64,000 nt of DNA from Alphaproteobacteria bacterium SO-S41 (lineage in GTDB: Bacteria > Pseudomonadota > Alphaproteobacteria > Micropepsales > Micropepsaceae): positions 2,852,001 to 2,916,000 of the forward strand of contig AP024629.1 of assembly GCA_019670725.1 (NCBI GenBank), read 5' to 3'. The notes beneath the pieces were generated by a model that did not search any database, was not told the DNA's origin, and saw only the letters and a list, made by a program, of their open reading frames with translations. Below, in pieces: positions 34,872 through 41,996 of the stretch. Each line of letters starts with the position of its first letter. Positions within the stretch are counted from its first letter, which is position 1. The position numbers were made by a program, and so were the translations under genes.

Positions 34872-36434
34872 TCACTCCCACTCAATCGTCCCCGGCGGCT
34901 TGGACGTCACGTCGTAGACCACCCGGTTGATGCCCCGCACCTCGTTCACAATGCGGGTCGCGGCGCGGCCGAGGAAGGTCATGTCGAAGGGGAAGAAGTC
35001 GGCGGTCATGCCGTCGGTGCTGGTGACGGCGCGGAGGGCGCAGACCTGGTCGTAGGTGCGGCCGTCGCCCATCACGCCCACGGTGCGGACGGGCAGGAGC
35101 ACGGCGAAGGCCTGCCAGATCGTGTCGTAGAGGCCGGCCTTGCGGATCTCGTCGAGATAGATGGCGTCGGCCTGGCGCAGGATGTCGAGCTTTTCCCGTG
35201 AGACGCCGCCGGGGAGGCGGATGGCGAGGCCCGGTCCCGGGAAGGGGTGGCGGCCGACAAAGGCGGCGGGCAGGCCCAGCTCGCGGCCGAGGGCGCGGAC
35301 CTCGTCCTTGAAGAGCTCGCGCAGGGGCTCGACCAGTTTCAGCTTCATCCGCTCGGGCAGGCCGCCGACATTGTGGTGGCTCTTGATGGTGACCGAGGGG
35401 CCGCCGGAGAAGGAGACGCTCTCGATCACGTCGGGATAGAGCGTGCCCTGGGCGAGGAAGGCGGGGGCGCCTTTGCCGTCCGCGGCGATCTTGTGCGCCT
35501 CGGCGTCGAAGATCTCGATGAAGAGGCGGCCGATCGTCTTGCGCTTGGTCTCGGGGTCGGCCTCGCCCTCCAGCGCAGTGATGAAGGTGTCGGCGGCGTC
35601 CACGTGGACGAGCGGGATGTTGTAGTGGTCGCGGAACAGCGAGACGACCTCGTCGGCCTCGTTGAGGCGCATGAGACCGTGATCGACGAAGACGCAGGTG
35701 AGCTGGTCGCCGATCGCCTCGTGGATCAGCACGGCGGTGACCGCGCTGTCGACGCCGCCGGAGAGACCGCAGATGACGCGTTCGGTGCCGACCTGCGCGC
35801 GGATCTTGGCGATCATCTGGTCGCGATAGGCGGACATGGTCCAGTCGGGCGTGAGGCCGGCGATGTTCAGGACGAAATTGGCGAGCAGCTTGCCGCCGTC
35901 GGGCGTGTGGACGACCTCGGGGTGGAACATGGTGGTGTAGATGCGGCGGGCCTCGTTCGCGGCGATGGCGAAGGGCGCGTTCTCGGACGTGCCGATGACC
36001 TCAAAGCCCTCGGGCAGCTGCGTGACGCGGTCGCCGTGGCTCATCCAGACGGGGTAGCGCTGGCCCACCTGCCAGATGCCGGCGAAGAGCGGGCTCTCTT
36101 TCAGGATCTCCACATCGGCGCGGCCGAACTCGGCGGCGTGGCCGCCCTCGACGGTGCCGCCCAGCTGCAGCGCCGTCACCTGCTGGCCGTAGCAGATGGC
36201 GAGGATCGGCAGGCCCGCCTCGTAGATCGCCTGGGGCGCGCGGGGTGAGTTCTCGGTCGTGACCGAGGCCGGCCCGCCGGAGAGGATGACGGCCTGGGGC
36301 TTCAGCCGGGCGAAGGCGGCTTCGGCGGACTGGAAGGGGTGGATTTCGCAGTAGACGCCGATCTCGCGCACGCGGCGGGCGATGAGCTGCGTAACCTGGC
36401 TGCCGAAGTCGATGATGAGGACGGTCTGGGACAT
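34872..36434 (-). CDS. guaA: GMP synthase (glutamine-hydrolysing)
   Basis: GuaA aminates XMP to GMP. The protein is 520 residues, the normal length. The glutaminase domain has the nucleophile in AICYGQQV and a later FHPEV. The ATP-pyrophosphatase P-loop is [10 protein letters not shown]. The dimerisation domain ends PPGTIEWE, intact at the 3' end next to the AT-rich island. guaA 3' ends are known insertion hot spots for genomic islands. guaB lies about 9 kb away on the same strand. Confidence 0.98.
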   Translation of the reverse strand: MSQTVLIIDFGSQVTQLIARRVREIGVYCEIHPFQSAEAAFARLKPQAVILSGGPASVTTENSPRAPQAIYEAGLPILAICYGQQVTALQLGGTVEGGHAAEFGRADVEILKESPLFAGIWQVGQRYPVWMSHGDRVTQLPEGFEVIGTSENAPFAIAANEARRIYTTMFHPEVVHTPDGGKLLANFVLNIAGLTPDWTMSAYRDQMIAKIRAQVGTERVICGLSGGVDSAVTAVLIHEAIGDQLTCVFVDHGLMRLNEADEVVSLFRDHYNIPLVHVDAADTFITALEGEADPETKRKTIGRLFIEIFDAEAHKIAADGKGAPAFLAQGTLYPDVIESVSFSGGPSVTIKSHHNVGGLPERMKLKLVEPLRELFKDEVRALGRELGLPAAFVGRHPFPGPGLAIRLPGGVSREKLDILRQADAIYLDEIRKAGLYDTIWQAFAVLLPVRTVGVMGDGRTYDQVCALRAVTSTDGMTADFFPFDMTFLGRAATRIVNEVRGINRVVYDVTSKPPGTIEWE

Positions 36435-36537
36435 GGCGTGAAATAGGGGAGTCGCGCGAAATCTTCAATCGCATTGGCCGGTTCGGCGGGCGGCTGCCGT
36501 CTTAGGGAGGGTAGGCCACAGGCAAAGGGCGCCCGCC

Positions 36538-37644
36538 ATGCTCCGCTCGGATCTCTTCCGCGACGTTTCCCGGCTGCAGAGCGCGGCGCGCAATGCCCCG
36601 CCGGTCAGCGGGCGCGAGCACACTTACGGCGTCTCGGCGCTGCAGGCGGGGCTGTTGCGGCTCGGCTACAAGCTGCCTGTCTCGACCCGGAGGCACGGCG
36701 CGCCGGACGGGATCTACGGTGATGAAACGCGCGGCGCGGTGCAGACCTTCCAGGCGAGGGCGCGGCTGAAGATCGACGGGATCGCCGGGCACGATACGCT
36801 GCATGCGATCGACGCGCTGCTGCCGGCGACCATCCCGCCCGCCCCGCCGCCAAAGCCGAATCCCAAACCCAATCCCAACCCAAACCCCAACCCGCCACCG
36901 GCCCCGGCGCCCAAGCCGCACCGCATCCCGCCGCCCATCGAGCCCGGCGGCCGCGCCCTGCCCTTCAACGACGACTACGAGGAAGGCACCGCCGCGCCGC
37001 CGCTGACCCATGACAAGGGCGCGGGCGCGTGGAACTCGAAGCCCGCCACGCTCACGACCCAGGCGGCGATCATCTTCATCAACGGCCCGCAAAGCGTGCA
37101 GTTCTGGGCTGCGGCGCTGGCGGTGGCGGGGCCGCATGCGGTGCTGAACCTCAAGCACTACTTCGCCAATACCGGCACCGCGCTGACGATCGACTACGCG
37201 GCGATGCGCAAATCCGGTTTCAGCGCCGGCCGCGCTTTCGGTATCGAACTCACCCGGATCGCCCGCTACATCGACACATGCCCTCCCGGGCGCTGGCAAA
37301 TTCGTTCCAAGGCCCTGCACCGCAACGATTTCACCTACAACTACAAAGACGAAAGCCGCGACTGGTACTACGCCGTCGGCGGCTACAGTCTGTGGGCGAC
37401 GGCAGCGTGCACGGTCGAGCCGGATGGGCGCATCTCGGCCGACGTCACCGTGCATTTCTACGACCGCTACAACTGGGACAAGGGCAAGGGCGTCGACATC
37501 CTGGGCATCCCGATCACCGACGTGTCGATGGCCGCGTTCCATCAGCAGGGCAAGGCGCGCGAGTACGACATGTTCGGCCAGCAGGGGCAGCAGATCGCGT
37601 GGACGAAGGGCTCGCCCCCGCGGTTCGACACCTTCAAGCACTAG
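36538..37644 (+). CDS. PGB-domain protein with unknown C-terminal domain (paralogue A), no signal peptide
   Basis: The product is 368 residues. Residues 1-20 (LRSDLFRDVSRLQSAARNAPP) form a module shared with the next gene and the gene at 39990. A PG_binding_1 repeat follows to about 100 (VSALQAGLLRLGYKLP...DGIYGDETRGAVQTFQ), then a Pro/Asn-rich linker. The C-terminal domain has DKGAGAWNS, LKHYF, YIDTCPPGRW, a DWYYAVGGYSLW segment and FYDRYNWDKGK...ITD. I do not recognise it with confidence; DUF6402 is a faint possibility. No signal peptide is present, so export by a dedicated system would be needed. It heads a four-gene same-strand set. Confidence 0.65.
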   Translation: MLRSDLFRDVSRLQSAARNAPPVSGREHTYGVSALQAGLLRLGYKLPVSTRRHGAPDGIYGDETRGAVQTFQARARLKIDGIAGHDTLHAIDALLPATIPPAPPPKPNPKPNPNPNPNPPPAPAPKPHRIPPPIEPGGRALPFNDDYEEGTAAPPLTHDKGAGAWNSKPATLTTQAAIIFINGPQSVQFWAAALAVAGPHAVLNLKHYFANTGTALTIDYAAMRKSGFSAGRAFGIELTRIARYIDTCPPGRWQIRSKALHRNDFTYNYKDESRDWYYAVGGYSLWATAACTVEPDGRISADVTVHFYDRYNWDKGKGVDILGIPITDVSMAAFHQQGKAREYDMFGQQGQQIAWTKGSPPRFDTFKH

Positions 37645-37753
37645 GCCGAGCGTTCGGAGCGGCGGCGCCGGGAAGCTGCGGCAAGGTGCGCCTTGCGCGT
37701 GCAGCGGCGCGCCAGAACACTTGAGCCGGGGAAACCGTCGCGTGGGGGAAGCG

Positions 37754-38893
37754 ATGCTGCGGTCCAAGATGTTTCGCGGAATCGAGCGCCTGGACGACGC
37801 GGCGCACAACAATCCGCCCTTCGCCTGGGGCGAGACCGGGCTCGGGGTCGCCATCCTCCAGGCCGGGCTGATCGCCCTCGGCTACAAACTGCCCAAGTCG
37901 GTCAAGAAGAAGACACGCGCGCCGGACGGCGTGCTGGGCGACGAGACCTTCCTGGCCGTGAAGGCGTTTCAGACCGCGCACAAGCTGAAGCCCGACGGGA
38001 TCGCGGGGCGCAAGACCATCCGCGCCATGGACGCCGAACTGCCGCCCCCTGCCCCCTCGGTCGTCGTGAAACCGCCCAGGCCCAAGGGCCCGCCCAGGCG
38101 GCCGAAACCCGTCGGCGACAAACCGCCCCCGCCGCAAAAACTGGGTCCCCCGCCGCCGGTCGGCGACAAGCCGCCGGAGCCGCAGCCTTTGGTGATGCTG
38201 CCGGAGTCCGACTACTACTGCGAAGGCACGGACGATCCGATCCCCAAGCCCGACAAGGGCGCGGGCGCGTGGAACTCGGCGCCGCTGACGCTGCGCTCCG
38301 CCGCCATCAAGATCGCGATCAGCACCTCGCCGGGGTTCTATGGTGCGACGCTGATCGGCATCGGCCCCAATGCCACCAAGCACCTCGTGCATTATTTCGG
38401 CGGCTCGGGCCGCGACTACAAGATCGACCTCGAAGGCATGTTCCAGGACAACGCCTATGTCCGCACCAACGTGCTCGATTTCGAACTGGCCTGCATGGCG
38501 GACTATATCGACGCCTGCCCGCCGGGGACGTGGAACATCACGACCAAGAAGGTGATCCAGAACGACCACACCTATAACGGCAAGGACGACAGCAAGGACT
38601 GGTATTTCGCGATCGGCGGCTTCGGCGTGTGGACGAAAGCCAAAGCGCGCGTGCCCAAACGCGGCAAGGTGCTCGCCGATATCGAGCTGAAATTCTTCGA
38701 CCGCTACAATTGGGACGGCGGCAAGAAGGTGCACATCGCCGGCATCGAGATCACCGACGAGTTCATGGGCGACTTCCACCGCGAGGGTCTGGCGAAGGAG
38801 TTCAACTGCTTCGGCTCGCTGAAGCGCAAGATGAGCTGGGAGCGCTTCAGCCGCGTACCGCCCGCGCCGCCGCCGCCGGGGGTCGCCTACTAG
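37754..38893 (+). CDS. PGB-domain protein with unknown C-terminal domain (paralogue B), no signal peptide
   Basis: The ATG at 37754 follows GGGGGAA and gives 379 residues. The protein is paralogous along its length with the preceding gene. Shared parts are the LRSKMFRGIERLDDAAHNNPP module, a PGB repeat (DGVLGDETFLAVKAFQTAHKLKPDGIAG), a Pro/Lys-rich linker, and the C-terminal domain with DKGAGAWNS, LVHYFGGSG, YIDACPPGTW, DWYFAIGGFGVW and FFDRYNWDGGKKV...ITDEFMGDFH. Conserved His, Asp, Tyr and Trp residues suggest an active or binding site, but none is proven. No signal peptide is visible. Confidence 0.65.
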   Translation: MLRSKMFRGIERLDDAAHNNPPFAWGETGLGVAILQAGLIALGYKLPKSVKKKTRAPDGVLGDETFLAVKAFQTAHKLKPDGIAGRKTIRAMDAELPPPAPSVVVKPPRPKGPPRRPKPVGDKPPPPQKLGPPPPVGDKPPEPQPLVMLPESDYYCEGTDDPIPKPDKGAGAWNSAPLTLRSAAIKIAISTSPGFYGATLIGIGPNATKHLVHYFGGSGRDYKIDLEGMFQDNAYVRTNVLDFELACMADYIDACPPGTWNITTKKVIQNDHTYNGKDDSKDWYFAIGGFGVWTKAKARVPKRGKVLADIELKFFDRYNWDGGKKVHIAGIEITDEFMGDFHREGLAKEFNCFGSLKRKMSWERFSRVPPAPPPPGVAY

Positions 38894-38969
38894 CAAGAAA
38901 GTTCGCCGGCCCTTGGCCGGTCCCGCCCGTCCTTTCCGTATTCCGGACGATGGGACGGAGACGGCTGAC

Positions 38970-39977
38970 ATGGCGTTGAAATTTCTGGGCGACGATGGCG
39001 GGCGCAAGGGCTTCGATTTCCGCAACGGCTTTGCCTACCAGATGGTGCCGGCCGGCGGCGCGACCCGGTCGCTGGGCATCATGACCGATCACAGCGACTG
39101 GATCATGGCGCCCAACACCGACAAGGCGGACGACGGCACGCCGCTGAGCGGGCCGCAGACCTTCGCGATCGCCAAGCTGTCGCCCGAAACCGAAGCGCTG
39201 GGCGGTGCGGGCGATACGTTCCGCCTGCCCGCCAACACGCCCGCCCGGTTCCGCTTCACCGGCGGGATGGCGGGGCAGTTCGAATACAAGCTGCAGCCCG
39301 TGAACAAGCACACAGCGCCGGTGCGGCTGAAGATCAGCGTGCTGCCCCGGGTGGCGATCCAGTATCACGCCTTCGTCCTCAAATCCGACGCCAAGCTGTT
39401 CGCGAGCGTCAACACCGACGAGATGATCAAGCAGTTCGAGACGGCCGAGGCCGCCTACAAGGACCAGTGCAATGTCGATCTCCAACGTCAGGGCGATGCC
39501 GGCCACCGGGGCCGCATCACGCCGCTGCGCAGCAATTTCAACCTCGGCTCGCCGATCATCCTCAGCGAGATGTGGGAACGGCTGAAGGTCGAGATCGAGT
39601 TGAACCAGCCGCTCGACCAGCAATGGATGCTGAAGGTCATCGCCACCTGGAACGTGATCAGCGGCGAGAAGAAGACGCGCAACAACAAATGGATCGATGA
39701 TGCGGTCGGCGTCGCCTATGTCGGCAATAATGTGTGCTTCTGCCAGTTCGAGCTCGGCCGGCCCGGCGCGCCGCAAGCGCCGGAGTGGACGACGATCGCC
39801 CACGAGATCGGCCACACGATGGGCCTCAAGCATACCGAGAAGGCGAATGCGCACGACAACATCATGTTCAACGGCAACATGGGCGCGGGCGTCAGCAATC
39901 GCTTCACCTGGTACCAGATCGAGAAGCTGAACGGGACATTCGCGCGCAAGCTGCGTCCCGAATGGTTCGACCTTTAG
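38970..39977 (+). CDS. Metzincin-type zinc metallopeptidase, no signal peptide
   Basis: The product is 335 residues from the ATG at 38970. The zinc site is HEIGHTMGLKH (His278, Glu279, His282, His288), and the Met-turn is probably NIMF (Met299), which defines a metzincin such as the astacin, serralysin or matrixin clans. The first ~200 residues are not recognised and may be a substrate or targeting domain. There is no signal peptide, and no RTX repeats or serralysin C-terminus. It is third in the set, between PGB proteins, with the next start 12 bases downstream. Confidence 0.72.
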   Translation: MALKFLGDDGGRKGFDFRNGFAYQMVPAGGATRSLGIMTDHSDWIMAPNTDKADDGTPLSGPQTFAIAKLSPETEALGGAGDTFRLPANTPARFRFTGGMAGQFEYKLQPVNKHTAPVRLKISVLPRVAIQYHAFVLKSDAKLFASVNTDEMIKQFETAEAAYKDQCNVDLQRQGDAGHRGRITPLRSNFNLGSPIILSEMWERLKVEIELNQPLDQQWMLKVIATWNVISGEKKTRNNKWIDDAVGVAYVGNNVCFCQFELGRPGAPQAPEWTTIAHEIGHTMGLKHTEKANAHDNIMFNGNMGAGVSNRFTWYQIEKLNGTFARKLRPEWFDL

Positions 39978-39989
39978 GGGGGATAGAGC

Positions 39990-40559
39990 ATGGCTCTCAA
40001 ATCGCGCCTGTTCGCGGGCAACAAGGCGCTCGAGGCCGCCGCGAAAGACAACGCCGCCCATATCGTGCCGGGCGCGACGGGCGAGCATGTCTCCAAGATC
40101 CAGGGCGCGCTGCAGGCGCTGGACAATGCCAGGATCGTCACCGCCGAACTCGCGCGGCGCAACTACGGGCCGTCCACGGCCGCGGCGGTGCTCGCCTACA
40201 AGACCAAGCGCAACATCATCAACCGCAGCTATCAGCAGAGCGCGGACAACGTCACCGGCATCATGACGCTGGCGCGGATGGATGAAGAACTGGCGGCGGT
40301 TGAGATGCCGATCGCCTATGTCCCGACGCCGATCGCCTGCGGCCGGCCGAACTGCACCTGTGGCGCGGCCACCGGACAATATGAGCCGGCGATGCCGATG
40401 AGCGATGCGGCGATGATCGCCGTGCTGGAACGCAGCCGCTCGCCGGGATCGCAGGCAGCGCTCGCGGCACTGGGCGGCAAGGCCGATCCGAACCGGCCGG
40501 TCGTCGCATCGGCGATGCGACCCCTGCCCGGCCCGCTCGCGGCGTTCCGGCGCGTCTGA
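39990..40559 (+). CDS. PGB-like protein with a short Cys cluster, no signal peptide
   Basis: The product is 189 residues. The N-terminus, ALKSRLFAGNKALEAAAKDN, matches the opening module of the genes at 36538 and 37754. The following PGB-like repeat reads GEHVSKIQGALQALDNARIV...YGPSTAAAVLAYKTKRN...GIMTLARMDEEL. A CGRPNCTCG cluster near residue 113 could bind a metal. The tail is disordered and Pro/Ala-rich. It starts 12 bases after the metzincin stop, so the two are very likely co-transcribed and functionally linked. Confidence 0.6.
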   Translation: MALKSRLFAGNKALEAAAKDNAAHIVPGATGEHVSKIQGALQALDNARIVTAELARRNYGPSTAAAVLAYKTKRNIINRSYQQSADNVTGIMTLARMDEELAAVEMPIAYVPTPIACGRPNCTCGAATGQYEPAMPMSDAAMIAVLERSRSPGSQAALAALGGKADPNRPVVASAMRPLPGPLAAFRRV

Positions 40560-40562
40560 TCG

Positions 40563-41744
40563 TCAGGCCGGTGTTCTGACGAAGACCGCCGCGAAGAACC
40601 CGTCGGTCGCCGTGCTTGCCGGGCTGAGGCGGGTGTCGGGCGCGGCGCGGCTGAAGCCGGCATGGCGCGCGAGGAAGGCGTCGGCCTGGTCCTCGTCTTC
40701 CTCCGGCAGGATCGAGCAGGTGATGTAAACGAGCTTGCCGCCCGGCTTCACCAGCGGCGCGGCGGCGTCGAGCAGGCGCCCCTGCAGTGCCGTCAGATGG
40801 GCGAGCCCCGCCTGTGTCAGGCGCGCGCGGGTTTCGGGATTGCGCCGCCAGGTGCCGGAGCCGCTGCACGGCGCGTCGATCACGACGCGGTCGAAGGCCT
40901 CGGTGAAAGGGCTCGCCTGATCCAGCCAGTCTTCCGCAAGCAGGCGCGTCTCGACGATCGTCGCGCCCGCGCGGATGGCACGGGGCGCCAACCGCTTCAG
41001 CCGCACCGCCCCGGTATCGCAGGCGAGCAACCGACCCGAGTTCCCCATCGCCGCGGCCAGCGCCAGCGTCTTGCCCCCTGCCCCCGCGCAGAGATCGAGC
41101 ACGCTCATGTCCGCCCGCGCGTCGGCCAGTTCCGCGACCAGCTGTGAGCCGGCGTCCTGGATCTCGACATAGCCCATCGTGTGGGCAGCGCTTGACTCGA
41201 CATCCACCCCGCCGGCGAGCACGCGAAGCGCCGTGTCCGGACGATCCAGCGGGTCGGCGGCGATCCCCTCCTCGGCGAGGACATCCAGCGCGCGTTCGCG
41301 CGTCGCCTTCAGCGTGTTGACCCGCAGATCGAGCGGCGCGCGCATCGCGAGCGCGGCGAGTTCGGCGTTCATGCGCTCGCCATAGGCGCGGCGCAGCGAG
41401 ACCGCGAGCCAGTCCGGCAGAGCAGAGGCCGGCAGATCGAGCGCCGCTCGCTCGGCGGCGCTGAGCGGCGCCGGGGCGTGGCGGGCGCCGGTGAAAAGCG
41501 CGTCGATCGCCGCGCCGTCATGGCCTTGCGCACGGAGACCGGCGAGCACCGCGGCGCGCGGATCGTCCGGCACCGTACCGCTGCGCAGCGTGGCGTAGAC
41601 AAGCTCGCCGATCGCCCGGCGGTCGCCCGATCCAGCGAAGCGGTTCGCCCTGCCCCAGCCCTGCAACGCCCGATCGGCGGCCGCGCCCTTGAGGATGGCG
41701 GACAGGACTTCGATGGCGGCATGGACGCGGGCGTCGGGCTTCAT
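40563..41744 (-). CDS. RsmB/NOP-family rRNA cytosine-C5 methyltransferase
   Basis: The ATG at 41744 gives 393 residues. The N-terminal half is an RsmB-like helical domain. The catalytic domain has the SAM site VLDLCAGAGGKTLALAAAM, Asp in LLACDTG, the PCS motif DAPCSGSGTWRRNPETR and the catalytic-Cys motif VYITCSILPEED. These enzymes make m5C in 16S rRNA. I leave the symbol open because alphaproteobacteria carry several paralogues. It converges with the PGB gene set. Confidence 0.9.
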   Translation of the reverse strand: MKPDARVHAAIEVLSAILKGAAADRALQGWGRANRFAGSGDRRAIGELVYATLRSGTVPDDPRAAVLAGLRAQGHDGAAIDALFTGARHAPAPLSAAERAALDLPASALPDWLAVSLRRAYGERMNAELAALAMRAPLDLRVNTLKATRERALDVLAEEGIAADPLDRPDTALRVLAGGVDVESSAAHTMGYVEIQDAGSQLVAELADARADMSVLDLCAGAGGKTLALAAAMGNSGRLLACDTGAVRLKRLAPRAIRAGATIVETRLLAEDWLDQASPFTEAFDRVVIDAPCSGSGTWRRNPETRARLTQAGLAHLTALQGRLLDAAAPLVKPGGKLVYITCSILPEEDEDQADAFLARHAGFSRAAPDTRLSPASTATDGFFAAVFVRTPA

Positions 41745-41996
41745 GGGGCGTGTCGATAGAGCCCGGCCCGCCTGTTGTCGAGAAGACACAGGTTCCGAAA
41801 TCAGCGCATTTGCTGCGCCGCACCGTGACAATTCGCCGGTTACAGACTGACGATCTGTCACTAACCTCGACTCGCTACGGCATTTTATCGAGGGAGATTA
41901 CCAGCACCACGACCGCGCCCCGCCGTCACCATGAGGTGCGGCGGTCACAATCACACCGATCCTGCGTAAAGCGGGACGACCCCAGGGAAACGAACC

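Noticed and set aside
23932-40559. Complete T6SS or contractile injection locus to explain the signal-less PGB proteins
   Set aside because: I looked for sheath, tube, baseplate, VgrG, PAAR and ClpV-like genes; none is in the window.
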